DNA of 64,000 nucleotides, from the NCBI RefSeq assembly GCF_015712165.1, contig NZ_JADPZX010000001.1, positions 4,972,001-5,036,000 on the forward strand, written 5' to 3'. Below are positions 50,804-59,392 of the stretch, piece after piece (the stretch's first letter is position 1; every line of letters begins with the position of its first letter). The DNA is from Streptomyces spinoverrucosus (GTDB taxonomy: Bacteria > Actinomycetota > Actinomycetes > Streptomycetales > Streptomycetaceae). Position numbers and translations under genes: made by a program. The notes beneath the pieces were generated by a model. That model did no database searches. It was not told the DNA's origin and was given only the letters and a program-made list of their open reading frames with translations.

Positions 50804-51850
50804 TCAACTCCCTCCATACAGTTCCGAGTAGGAGGGCCACCCCCCGCCCTCCCCCTCCCCCCGCCCCTTCCCCTCCACCGACTCGGCCGAGCGGACCGCT
50901 CGCACGATCGCGCGCGTCACCGTGTCCGCGCCCGCCGCCAGGATCTCGTTGAGCGCCAGCGGTTGCGTGGCATCGAGCTCGCGTGACCCGGTCGCCAGCG
51001 CGAAGACCGTGTCGCCGTCGTGCAGCAGATGCACCGGCCGCACCGCGCGTGCGATGCCGTCGTGTGCCGTGCCCGCCAGCTTCTGCGCCTGCGCCTTCGA
51101 CAGGTCCGCGTCCGTGGCGACGACCGCGAGCGTGGTGTTCAGCGGGGGCGGCGCGTGCCTCGCCGCGCTCTCCGCGAGTCGCTTGCGTGCCGCCTCGTGC
51201 ACCTGCGCCGACGGGTAGTTCACGCGCCCCTGGAACAACTCCCCGTACAGCACCCCCGTCTCCGGATCCACCACCGACCCCGCCGCGTTGGCCACCACCA
51301 GCGCGGCCACCGTGATGCCCGAGTCGAGGACGACGCTCGCGGTGCCGACCCCGCCCTTCATCGGCCCGACCGCGGCACCCGTACCGGCGCCCACGCACCC
51401 CTCCCGCACCGGCGCGCCGATCTCGCTCGCCGCGGCCGCCTCGACAGCGGCCCGGCCGAGGGTCGCGTCCGGTCTGGCCCGGAAGTCGCCGCCCCGGCCC
51501 AGGTCGAAGACGCACGCGGCGGGCACCACCGGCACGACGTGCGCCGGATCCGGCCCGACGCGCACCCCGCGCCCGTGTTCCTCCAGCCAGGCCATCACTC
51601 CCGACGCGGCGTCGAGCCCGTACGCGCTGCCGCCGGTCAGCACGACCGCCTCGGTCTTCTGCACCACGTTGCGCGGATCGAGGGCGTCGGTCTCCTTGGT
51701 GCCGGGGCCACCGCCGCGCACGTCCACCGCGGTGACTGCCCCGCCCTCGGGTGCGAGGACGACCGTGGTGCCGGTGAGCCAGCCGTCGCCGGTGCGCGTC
51801 GCGTGCCCCACCCGCAGGCCGGTCACGTCCGTCAGAGCATCAACTGTCAT
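50804..51850 (-). CDS. P1-family peptidase (S58, DmpA-like)
   Basis: 348 residues. N-terminal LTDVTGLRVGHATRTGDGWL. The autocleavage/nucleophile region is in PPPLNTTLAVVATDADL (residue Thr/Ser following Asn). GTKETDALDPRNVVQKTEAV and GGSAYGLDAASGVMAWLEEH are family landmarks. Such proteins cleave N-terminal residues or amides after autoproteolysis. A Gly/Glu-rich tail of about 25 residues is present. It lies 52 bases from the LtrA-like gene on the same strand. Confidence 0.88.
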   Translation of the reverse strand: MTVDALTDVTGLRVGHATRTGDGWLTGTTVVLAPEGGAVTAVDVRGGGPGTKETDALDPRNVVQKTEAVVLTGGSAYGLDAASGVMAWLEEHGRGVRVGPDPAHVVPVVPAACVFDLGRGGDFRARPDATLGRAAVEAAAASEIGAPVREGCVGAGTGAAVGPMKGGVGTASVVLDSGITVAALVVANAAGSVVDPETGVLYGELFQGRVNYPSAQVHEAARKRLAESAARHAPPPLNTTLAVVATDADLSKAQAQKLAGTAHDGIARAVRPVHLLHDGDTVFALATGSRELDATQPLALNEILAAGADTVTRAIVRAVRSAESVEGKGRGEGEGGGWPSYSELYGGS

Positions 51851-51902
51851 GAAGACCAGTCTCCTGCCCCCTCGGGCGTTTCCCCAGGGCGCGTTCCGGG
51901 AC

Positions 51903-53141
51903 TCAGACGGTCGGCGTGCCCGCCTGCGCCCGGCGTTCGCGGGCGGCCAGGCGTGCCGTCAGGATCACCCCGGTCACCACCGCCAGCGCCGACACCACGC
52001 CGGCCGCGAGGACCGCCCAGTCGCCCAGGAAGGTGCAGCAGATCACCAGCAACGCCGTCATCGGCAGCACGAGTTGCGCGGTGATGCCCACCTTGAAGTA
52101 GCGCGAGTGCAGGGCCCAGACGGTGAGCAGAAACAGCGCCGTCGGCAGCGTCACCGCGGCGGACGCCGAAAGCGTGGAGATGTGCGCCTTGCCGATCGTC
52201 TGCTCGACCGCCACCTCCAGGCCCGCGCCGATCGCGGCCGCCGAGGCGAAGATCAGGTAGTGGCCGTAACCCCACACGAACGCCTGCCGGTTGGAGCGCA
52301 GGCGCCCGTGGACCGGCACCGCGAAGTAGATCCACCAGGCGGAGAACACGATCAGCAGGCCACCCGCCGCGATCGGCAGCAGCTCGCCCATCGCGTCGGT
52401 CTCGTCCGCGCCCGACTTCACGGCGACCGTGGCCGCGGCGATCGTCTCGCCGAGCACGATGATCGTGAACAGCCCGTACCGCTCGGCGATATGGTGCGGA
52501 TGCCACGTGGTCGGCCGGACCTTCTCCGCGAAGACCGGCACGCACAGCTCCGCGACCACCATCACCAGGAACACCCACGGGCGCGCGGGCTGCGGGAAGA
52601 GCACCAGCCCCACCCAGCCGACCTGGCAGAGCAGCACGCCACCCGCGTACCGCAGCGCGGTGGTGCGCTCCGCGCCCTCGGCCGATCGCGCGGCGCGTAA
52701 CCACTGTGTGGCCAGGGCCAGCCGCATCACCACGTAGCCGAGCAGGACGAGCAGGAAGTCGTGGTCCTCGAAGGCCCGTGAGATCCCGGCGGCGAGCAGG
52801 AGGACGCCGGCGATCTGCACCAGGGTGACCACGCGATACAGGGCGTCGTCGTTGTCGTACGCCGAGGCGAACCAGGTGAAGTTCATCCAAGCCCACCAGA
52901 TGGCGAAGAACACCATCGCGTAGCTCAGGATGCCCTCGCCGGCATGGGCCTCGGCGACCGCGTGCACCAGCTGGATTCCCGCCTGTGTGACGGCCACGAC
53001 GAAACACAGGTCGAAGAAGAGTTCCAGTGGCGTGGCGGCGCGGTGCGCCTCGTCGCGACCTCGGGCGGTGAGTCGGCGCAGCGGCCTCCGAGGGGTCGGC
53101 GCGCCGGACGTGGCGGGCGGCGGAGTCGGACTGGACGTCAT
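51903..53141 (-). CDS. LtrA-family membrane protein
   Basis: 412 residues, about 11 membrane helices. Hallmarks: TPLELFFDLCFVVAVTQAGI, FFAIWWAWMNFTWFASAYDN and ERYGLFTIIVLGETIAAATV. Low temperature requirement protein A has this layout; the molecular role is not settled. ATG 53141 is chosen for a normal N-terminus; the frame is open to 53519. It precedes the P1 peptidase gene on the same strand. Confidence 0.9.
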   Translation of the reverse strand: MTSSPTPPPATSGAPTPRRPLRRLTARGRDEAHRAATPLELFFDLCFVVAVTQAGIQLVHAVAEAHAGEGILSYAMVFFAIWWAWMNFTWFASAYDNDDALYRVVTLVQIAGVLLLAAGISRAFEDHDFLLVLLGYVVMRLALATQWLRAARSAEGAERTTALRYAGGVLLCQVGWVGLVLFPQPARPWVFLVMVVAELCVPVFAEKVRPTTWHPHHIAERYGLFTIIVLGETIAAATVAVKSGADETDAMGELLPIAAGGLLIVFSAWWIYFAVPVHGRLRSNRQAFVWGYGHYLIFASAAAIGAGLEVAVEQTIGKAHISTLSASAAVTLPTALFLLTVWALHSRYFKVGITAQLVLPMTALLVICCTFLGDWAVLAAGVVSALAVVTGVILTARLAARERRAQAGTPTV

Positions 53142-53305
53142 GATTCCAAGCACAGCAGATACCGGCTGGAAAATCTTCGCAAGCCAGGGCCAACCAGGCA
53201 TCCCGGTCGGCAGGGGCCCGCCGCCCCGGTTCGGGCGTGGCGCGGTGCGGCGTCGGCCCCGTGCGGCCACGGGCCGCGTCGGTGTCCGCCCCGTACCCTG
53301 GAGGC

Positions 53306-53488
53306 ATGAGTACCTCTCCCGCCCCCGAGCCCCGTGCGCCCAAGGCCGCGCTGATCTTCGGCGATCCGCTGGACCAGCAGTCCTCGGACGACACGGACCG
53401 GGGGTGGGGCGAGCGGCCGGGCAGCGGCGGCGACGCGGCCGACGACCTGAAGCGTTTCCTCGACGAGAAGCCGCCCCACCACCTGTGA
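53306..53488 (+). CDS. Small conserved streptomycete protein, 60 residues
   Basis: ATG 53306 has GGAGG directly upstream. The sequence is acidic and polar (PKAALIFGDPLDQQSSDDTD, then ADDLKRFLDEKPPHHL) with no signal or membrane segment. I recall similar short proteins annotated as hypothetical across Streptomyces. It is divergent from the LtrA-like gene and convergent with mscL. Confidence 0.65.
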   Translation: MSTSPAPEPRAPKAALIFGDPLDQQSSDDTDRGWGERPGSGGDAADDLKRFLDEKPPHHL

Positions 53489-53495
53489 GCCGTTC

Positions 53496-53516
53496 GCAGG
53501 GCCCCCAGGACCCTGC
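53496..53516. terminator. Short hairpin between convergent genes
   Basis: GCAGGG (53496-53501) and CCCTGC (53511-53516) with a 9-base loop lie between the 60-residue gene and mscL. A weak but well-placed bidirectional terminator. Confidence 0.45.
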
Positions 53517-53528
53517 CAACCGCCCTCG

Positions 53529-54014
53529 CTACGGCTCGGTGTGGCCCGAGCCGCGCTGCCGGCCCTGTGCGACCAGCGCGTCGCGGATCTCCTTGAGCAC
53601 CTCCAGCTCGGTCACCTCGATGACCTCGTGCGTGCCCTCCCGCGCCTTCCTGCGGGCCTCCTGCCGGGCCAGGTACTTCGCCATCGGCAGCACCATCAGG
53701 AAGTAGACCACCGCCGCGGTGATCACGAAGCTCAGCGTGGCCCCCAGGACCGAGCCCCACTGGATCATGACGCCACTCGTGACCGTCCCGTCCGGGCCCA
53801 CCTCGCACGGCCCCTTGAGGCACGAGCTGTAGCTGTCGAGGTTCTTGGTGCCGATCGCGCCGACCAGTGGGTTGATGACGCCCTTCACCACCGAGTTGAC
53901 GATGTTGGTGAAGGCGGCGCCGATGACCACCGCGACTGCCAGATCGACGACGTTCCCGCGCATCAGGAAGGCCTTGAAGCCCTGCCAGACGCTCGGTTCC
54001 TTCTTCTCGCTCAC
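53529..54014 (-). CDS. mscL: Large-conductance mechanosensitive channel
   Basis: 161 residues. Helix 1: FLMRGNVVDLAVAVVIGAAF, the pore-lining segment. Helix 2: FVITAAVVYFLMVLPMAKYL. The cytoplasmic helix follows with EVLKEIRDALVAQGRQ. A periplasmic loop with two cysteines (SSCLKGPCEV) is longer than in E. coli, as usual for actinobacteria. It opens on membrane tension to release solutes during osmotic downshock. Confidence 0.95.
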   Translation of the reverse strand: MSEKKEPSVWQGFKAFLMRGNVVDLAVAVVIGAAFTNIVNSVVKGVINPLVGAIGTKNLDSYSSCLKGPCEVGPDGTVTSGVMIQWGSVLGATLSFVITAAVVYFLMVLPMAKYLARQEARRKAREGTHEVIEVTELEVLKEIRDALVAQGRQRGSGHTEP

Positions 54015-54155
54015 CTAGTGGCCTCTCCTCGTCGCATGTGCGGCTTGTGGAACAAACAGTTCCGCAACCTACGGCAGGGCGAGGCAGCCGTGTCCAATTC
54101 GGTAGCGCCGACGAGCGACTTGACAGCAAGTCGCGTACAGCGCGCAAGACGCGGT

Positions 54156-54722
54156 TCAGCACAGCGTCACCGCCAGCCGGGCCGTCGCGCTCGCGCCCGC
54201 CAGACGCGCCGCCGTGGGACGCGGCACCGAGAGCACGACGAGCGCCCCGCTGTCGACCTCGCCGTCCAGCGGCTCGGGCACCTTCGTCACCAGCGCACCG
54301 CGCGCGACCACATCGGCGTCACCGCCCGTCGCCGTCTCCTCGGCGGCGACGACGTCGACCCGGTCGCCGGGCCGCAGCAGCCGCACCGTCGCCGCGTCGG
54401 CGATGCGCACGGGCGCGGACACCCGCTCCCCGGCCCGGCGCTCCGGCGCCCGGTCCGCCACGGGGTGCCCGCGAGCCCGCTCGCCCTGATGGACGTCGGC
54501 CGGGGCACGTGGGCCGGCCGCCACGAGCGCGGCGGCGGTGATCGCGAGCCCGGCAGCCAGGGCCCGCCGCCGGTGCCGTACGAACCGTCGCAGCTGATAC
54601 CGCCCGCCGCGCACGCGAACCGGAGCGAAGTGCGGCACCTCGCAGGTCGGAGGCGCATCGGTGCCGGGGGGACGGGGGGGACGCGGAACGGAGGACGCAG
54701 CGAAGGACACGAGGACCACCAC
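54156..54722 (-). CDS. SAF/CpaB-like membrane-anchored protein
   Basis: 188 residues from GTG 54722. A short Pro-rich cytoplasmic start is followed by one membrane segment (RALAAGLAITAAALVAAG) and a SAF-like domain (VRLLRPGDRVDVVAAEETAT, ADVVARGALVTKVPE). This domain combination occurs in CpaB/RcpC pilus-assembly proteins. No pilus genes are near, so the role is open. It is upstream of mscL on the same strand, 141 bases away. Confidence 0.7.
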   Translation of the reverse strand: MVVLVSFAASSVPRPPRPPGTDAPPTCEVPHFAPVRVRGGRYQLRRFVRHRRRALAAGLAITAAALVAAGPRAPADVHQGERARGHPVADRAPERRAGERVSAPVRIADAATVRLLRPGDRVDVVAAEETATGGDADVVARGALVTKVPEPLDGEVDSGALVVLSVPRPTAARLAGASATARLAVTLC

Positions 54723-54862
54723 CTGTGACGACGGATCGGTTGCAGCCCACGATGAGGCTTCGCGCCGCCGTCCGCCGGTGCCCGTGTACTACCGACGGGT
54801 TGTGGACAACTCCCTCACCCGAACGGGAAGTTCCGCCACCTGCACACACCCCGCAGTCGGCC

Positions 54863-55696
54863 TTACGGCAGCTCGAACCCCGGATCCATCCCGCCCAGCG
54901 CGTTCACGCACAGACAGTCCCGCTCCTCGTTCGCCGGCAGCGCCGCCACCGCGTCGAACAGCACCCCCCGCAGCCGGTCCACGTTCGCGGCGAACACCCG
55001 CAGCACCTCGTCGTGGGAGACGCCCTCCCCGGTCTCGGCGCCCGCGTCGAGGTCGGTGACCAGCGTCAGCGAGGTGTAGCAGAGCTCCAGTTCACGGGCG
55101 AGCACCGCCTCGGGGTGGCCGGTCATGCCCACCACCGACCAGCCCTGCGCCTGGTGCCACAACGATTCGGCACGGGTGGAGAAGCGCGGCCCCTCGATCA
55201 CGACGAGCGCGCCGCCGTCCACCGGCTCCCAGTTCCGCCCGTGAGCGGCTTTCAGGGCGGCCGACCGTCCGGCGGGGCAGTAGGGGTCGGCCAGGGACAC
55301 GTGCACCACGTTCGGCACGGTCCCGTCGGGCAGCGGCAGCCCGTCGAAGTACGTCGACACCCGGGACTTCGTACGGTCGACCAGCTGGTCCGGCACGAGC
55401 AGCGTGCCCGGACCGTACTCGGGGCGCAGCCCGCCCACCGCGCAGGGCCCGAGGACCTGGCGTACGCCGACCGAGCGCAGCGCCCAGAGGTTGGCCCGGT
55501 AGTTGATCCGGTGCGGCGGAAGATGGTGACCGCGTCCGTGGCGGGGGAGGAAGGCGACCCGCCGGCCGGCGACCTCGCCGAGGAAGAGGGAGTCGCTGGG
55601 CTGCCCGTACGGCGTGTCCACCTGCAGCTCGGTCACGTCGTCGAGGAACGAGTAGAAGCCTGAGCCGCCGATTACACCGATCTCTGCGTTCGCCAT
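54863..55696 (-). CDS. mtnP: S-methyl-5'-thioadenosine phosphorylase
   Basis: 277 residues. Phosphate/ribose part: IGVIGGSGFYSFLDDVTELQ, FLPRHGRGHHLPPHRINYRA. Purine part: IEGPRFSTRAESLWHQAQGW, VGMTGHPEAVLARELELCY and VTDLDAG, whose Asp favours 6-aminopurines over 6-oxopurines. It splits methylthioadenosine into adenine and methylthioribose-1-phosphate in methionine salvage. ATG 55696 is the family start. It lies downstream of the FmdB gene, 103 bases away on the same strand. Confidence 0.85.
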   Translation of the reverse strand: MANAEIGVIGGSGFYSFLDDVTELQVDTPYGQPSDSLFLGEVAGRRVAFLPRHGRGHHLPPHRINYRANLWALRSVGVRQVLGPCAVGGLRPEYGPGTLLVPDQLVDRTKSRVSTYFDGLPLPDGTVPNVVHVSLADPYCPAGRSAALKAAHGRNWEPVDGGALVVIEGPRFSTRAESLWHQAQGWSVVGMTGHPEAVLARELELCYTSLTLVTDLDAGAETGEGVSHDEVLRVFAANVDRLRGVLFDAVAALPANEERDCLCVNALGGMDPGFELP

Positions 55697-55753
55697 GCTC
55701 AGCACAGTAGCGGCCGTCGGTGTGACCGCAGGAGTCGGCGCCGGAAAGACCGA

Positions 55754-55784
55754 GGACCCCACCGGTCGTACGACGGCGGGGTCC
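55754..55784 (-). terminator. Hairpin between FmdB and mtnP genes
   Basis: GGACCCC (55754-55760) and GGGGTCC (55778-55784) enclose a second, inner stem CCG...CGTACG...CGG. It would end FmdB transcripts or act as a partial terminator before mtnP. Confidence 0.55.
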
Positions 55785-55799
55785 CGGGAGGTGTGTGGC

Positions 55800-56105
55800 T
55801 CAGGCGGCGGTGGTGCCGGCCGACGTCCCCGAGCTGGACGCCTTCGAGTCCGAGGACGAAGACGAGGAGGAGGAAGACGAGGACGTCGAGGACGAGCTCG
55901 TCGACGCCGGCGAGCTGCTCGACGAGGAGCCGCGGCTGTCGTTGCGGTAGAAACCGGAGCCCTTGAAGACAATGCCGACCGCGGAGAACACCTTCTTCAG
56001 GCGGCCCTGGCAGCTGGGGCACTCGGTCAGGGCGTCGTCGGTGAACTTCTGCACCGCCTCGAGGCCCTCGCCGCACTCGGTGCACTGGTACTGGTAGGTC
56101 GGCAC
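55800..56105 (-). CDS. FmdB-family zinc-ribbon protein with Ser-rich tail
   Basis: 101 residues from GTG 56105, with GGAGGAAG upstream. Zinc ribbon: YQYQCTECGEGLEAVQKF, then LTECPSCQGRLKKVFSAVGI. VFKGSGFYRND ends the conserved domain. The last 45 residues are almost all Ser, Ala and Thr. Function of the family is not fixed; transcription or protein-quality roles have been proposed. A CIRCE-like element overlaps the region just before the gene, implying heat-shock control by HrcA. Confidence 0.88.
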   Translation of the reverse strand: MPTYQYQCTECGEGLEAVQKFTDDALTECPSCQGRLKKVFSAVGIVFKGSGFYRNDSRGSSSSSSPASTSSSSTSSSSSSSSSSSDSKASSSGTSAGTTAA

Positions 56106-56115
56106 TGTCTTCCTC

Positions 56116-56142
56116 CTGGCACTCTCACTCGATGAGTGCTAA
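56116..56142. promoter_or_regulatory. CIRCE-like element (HrcA operator)
   Basis: CTGGCACTC (56116-56124), a 9-base spacer, and GAGTGCTAA (56134-56142). The right half is a perfect CIRCE arm and the left half matches 7 of 9 of TTAGCACTC. The spacing is exact. It starts 11 bases upstream of the FmdB gene start and overlaps its ribosome site, like CIRCE elements of heat-shock genes. Confidence 0.75.
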
Positions 56143-56172
56143 CGACGGTCCATAGTGACGTATTCCCCGGGA

Positions 56173-57447
56173 TCAGTCCACTGCGACCGGCGAGCGGTGA
56201 CCGACGCCACGTGCGACGGTGCGGCTTCGGGGCCGGGCGAACAGTCGCGACCTCAGCGCGACCAGCGTCACCAGCGCGAGCGCCGTACCCCCGAGCGGGA
56301 CCAGGAACCCGGCGCCGCCCCAGAACCGGTCCTCCAGCTGTCCGGCGACCGTGACGGCGCCCGCCTGACCGAGCGCCACCGCGCCGGTCAGCCAGGTGAA
56401 CGCCTCGGTGCGCGCCCCGGCCGGGACCAGGCCCTCGACCAGGGTGTAGCCGGTGATCAGGGCGGGCGCGATGCACATGCCGACGAGGAGGCCGAGCCCG
56501 GCGAGCAGCGGCACCGAGTGCGCGGCCCACAGGCCGGCGGCGGCCAGCGCGAGCGCGCCGTAGCCGACGACCAGGCGTCGCTGCGGGGCCGCCTTCCAGG
56601 CGATGGCGCCGCACGCGATGCCGGAGAGCATGTTGCCCGCGGCGAAGGTCCCGTACAGGACGCCGTTCAGGCCGGGCTCGCCGATCGACTCGGTGAACGC
56701 GGCCAGCGAGACCTGCATGCCGCCGAAGACGGAACCGATGCCGAGGAACGCCACGGCCAGCACCCGCACCCCGGGGATGCGCAGCGCGGAGGCCTGCTCC
56801 ACGCGCGCGTGCCCGCCGGTGGTGACCGTCGGCTGCGTGCTCTTCTGCGCGGCGAACAGCAGACCGCCGACCAGCGTCAGCGCGGCCTCGGTCACCAGGC
56901 CCGCCGCCGGGTCGACGACGGTGCACAGGGCGGTGGCGAGCAGCGGGCCGACGACGAAGGTGAGCTCGTCCGTGACGGACTCGAAGGCCGCCGCGGTGTT
57001 CATCAGGGGGGAGCCCTGGAGCTTCACGCCCCAGCGGGCGCGCACCATGGGGCCGATCTGCGGCACCGAGGCACCCGTGGGGACGGCTGCCACGAACAGC
57101 GCCCACAGGGGGGCGTCCGCCAGCGCGAGTGCCGTCAGGGTCAGGCCTGCGAGGGCGTGCACCAGGATGCCGGGGATCAGCACGGCGCGCTGCCCGAAGC
57201 GGTCCGCCAGACGCCCGCTGTAGGGCGCGAACAGCGCCATGGAGACGCCGGTGACGGCCGCGGCGGCGCCTGCCGCGCCGTAGGAGCCGGTGGTGTGCTG
57301 CACCAGCAGCACGATGGAGATCGTCAGCATCGCGAACGGCTGACGGGCCGCGAAGCCGGGGAGCAGGAACGTCCAGGCGCCGCGGGTGCGCAGCAGCTGT
57401 CCGTATCCCGGGCGGGAGGTCTTCGACGAGGTGACCGTGGACGCCAC
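56173..57447 (-). CDS. MFS transporter, sugar-efflux/drug-export type
   Basis: 424 residues from GTG 57447, with AAGGG upstream. Twelve helices are expected. Signature: LFAPYSGRLADRFGQRAVLI. Other helices: FLGIGSVFGGMQVSLAAFTE, AAGNMLSGIACGAIAWKAA. The substrate is not apparent. It lies 31 bases upstream of the FmdB promoter region and is transcribed toward it. Confidence 0.88.
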   Translation of the reverse strand: MASTVTSSKTSRPGYGQLLRTRGAWTFLLPGFAARQPFAMLTISIVLLVQHTTGSYGAAGAAAAVTGVSMALFAPYSGRLADRFGQRAVLIPGILVHALAGLTLTALALADAPLWALFVAAVPTGASVPQIGPMVRARWGVKLQGSPLMNTAAAFESVTDELTFVVGPLLATALCTVVDPAAGLVTEAALTLVGGLLFAAQKSTQPTVTTGGHARVEQASALRIPGVRVLAVAFLGIGSVFGGMQVSLAAFTESIGEPGLNGVLYGTFAAGNMLSGIACGAIAWKAAPQRRLVVGYGALALAAAGLWAAHSVPLLAGLGLLVGMCIAPALITGYTLVEGLVPAGARTEAFTWLTGAVALGQAGAVTVAGQLEDRFWGGAGFLVPLGGTALALVTLVALRSRLFARPRSRTVARGVGHRSPVAVD

Positions 57448-57696
57448 GGCCCTTGCCTTTCTGCCGCCTGGTAGCGCGGCCCACTTGTGGTGGGCCGGGC
57501 GCCGAGAGCTGTCCTCTTGCGCGCACTGCGGTAGATACCGGCGCCCACTGCGTCGAAGGGCGTTTCCGGCCGCCATACGGTCGCGCCAGCTCTGCGTCAG
57601 GCAGAGTTGGTTCGATCTGGGTGACGCCTGCATCCTACAGGTAGGAAGACCCGGTGCACCTGTGAAAATGGGCACCTGAGGTGCGTCCACCTGCGA

Positions 57697-59193
57697 TTAG
57701 GTAGATCCGTTCGCACCCAGCCACCCGGCCAGCTTGCCGCCGCGCCCGACCGCCCGCAGTCGCCGCTCGGCCGCGTCCCGCACCGGGTCCGTGGCCACCA
57801 CGAGCAGTTCGTCGCCCCGCTGCAGCACGGTCGTCGGCAGCGGCACGAACGAGGTGCCCTTCCGGACGACGAGGGTGACCGCGGCCCCGGCGGGCAGCCG
57901 CAGCTCGTTGATCTCGACGCCGTGCATCTTCGACTCCCCCGGGATGCTGACGGACAGCAGATGCCCGCGCAGCTGCTCCAGGGGGGCCGACTCGATGCCG
58001 AGGTCGGCGGCCTCGGAGCCGTCGCCCAGGCGCAGCAGGCGGGCGAGCCAGGGCAGCGTCGGACCTTGGAGGAGGGTGTAGACGACGACCAGTACGAAGA
58101 CGATGTTGAAGATGCGACGGCTGCCCTCCACGCCGCTCACCATGGGGATGGTCGCCAGGATGATGGGCACGGCGCCGCGCAGCCCGGCCCAGGACATCAG
58201 CGTCTGCTCCTGCCACGGCACCCGGAACGGCAGCAGACACAGCACGACGCTGAGCGGACGCGCCACCATGGTCAGCACCAGCCCGATGACCAGCGCCGGC
58301 AGGATGTCGTCACCCAGCTCGTGGGGGGTGACCAGCAGACCGAGCAGGACGAACATGCCGATCTGGGCGATCCAGCCGACCCCCTCGGCGAACCCGCGCG
58401 TGGCGGGCCAGTGCGGCAGGCGCGCGTTTCCCATCACCATCGAGGCGAGGTAGACGGCGAGGAAGCCGCTGCCGTGGGCCAGGGCGCCCGCCGCGTAGGC
58501 GGTGACCGCGATCGCCATCACGGCGATCGGATAGAGACCGGAGGCGGGCAGGGCCACGTGCCGCAGTCCCCAGGAGCCCAGCCAGCCCACCGCGATGCCG
58601 ATGGCGGCACCAATGGCGAGCTCCAGCAGTATCTTGCCGACCAGCACGTACCAGTGTTCGAACGGTCCGGCCGCGGAGAACGAGACGACCAGGATGACCA
58701 CTGGTGCGTCGTTGAAGCCGGACTCGGCCTCCAGCGTGCCCGTCACGCGCGCGGGCAGGGGGATCTTCCGCAGCACGGAGAAGACCGCCGCCGCGTCCGT
58801 GGAGGAGACGACCGCGCCGATGATGAGCGCCTGCCGCCACTCCAGCCCGACCAGGTAATGCGCGGCCGACGCGGTGACCCCGACGCTCACGGCGACCCCG
58901 ACCAGCGCCAGCGCGGTCGCGGCCGGCAGGGCCGGCTTGATCTCCTTCCACTTCGTGCCGAGGCCACCCTCGGCCAGGATCACGACCAGGGCGGCGTATC
59001 CGATGACCTGGGTCAGCTCGGCGTTGTCGAAGCGGATGCCGCCGATCCCGTCCTGGCCCATGAGCACGCCGATGCCCAGGTAGACGAGCAGGCTGGGGAG
59101 CCCGCTGCGCGAGGAGATCCGGACCGCGGCCACGGCGACGAGCAGGACGAGCGAGCAGACGAGCAGGAGTTCGTTGAGGTCGTGGATACTCAG
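57697..59193 (-). CDS. K+(Na+)/H+ antiporter of the CPA1/NhaP2 type with TrkA-C tail
   Basis: 498 residues if translated from CTG 59193. The frame from GTG 59133 would lose helix 1 (LNELLLVCSLVLLVAVAAV), and AAAGGGAA precedes the CTG at a fitting distance. Membrane part: IIGAVVSSTDAAAVFSVLRK and EAESGFNDAPVVILVVSFSA, typical of the NhaP2/CvrA group. C-terminal TrkA-C/RCK part: VSIPGESKMHGVEINELRLP, QRGDELLVVATDPVRDAAER. It exports K+ or Na+ for protons, probably gated by a nucleotide. Divergent from the penicillin acylase gene. Confidence 0.85.
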   Translation of the reverse strand: MSIHDLNELLLVCSLVLLVAVAAVRISSRSGLPSLLVYLGIGVLMGQDGIGGIRFDNAELTQVIGYAALVVILAEGGLGTKWKEIKPALPAATALALVGVAVSVGVTASAAHYLVGLEWRQALIIGAVVSSTDAAAVFSVLRKIPLPARVTGTLEAESGFNDAPVVILVVSFSAAGPFEHWYVLVGKILLELAIGAAIGIAVGWLGSWGLRHVALPASGLYPIAVMAIAVTAYAAGALAHGSGFLAVYLASMVMGNARLPHWPATRGFAEGVGWIAQIGMFVLLGLLVTPHELGDDILPALVIGLVLTMVARPLSVVLCLLPFRVPWQEQTLMSWAGLRGAVPIILATIPMVSGVEGSRRIFNIVFVLVVVYTLLQGPTLPWLARLLRLGDGSEAADLGIESAPLEQLRGHLLSVSIPGESKMHGVEINELRLPAGAAVTLVVRKGTSFVPLPTTVLQRGDELLVVATDPVRDAAERRLRAVGRGGKLAGWLGANGST

Positions 59194-59392
59194 CGGCCGT
59201 TCCCTTTCCGTGGTGCAGTTACTTCGTTACCTTACCTAACTCTTGACGATTTCTTGACATTCGCCGTGCATGATCGAACGTCCGTCCGTGCTGGTTCCCC
59301 ACTCCGCGTCAAGGCGCACCGGGCCCTGCGCCTATGGTTGCTCCAGCACTCCAGTACCGCCTGCCGCTCGCGTTAGGACAGCAAGGACAGCG

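Noticed and set aside
59216..59250. Iron-regulator-like box (TTAGGTAAGGTAA on the minus strand) upstream of the penicillin acylase
   Set aside because: It lacks the inverted symmetry of an iron box and matches only half a site; chance is more likely.
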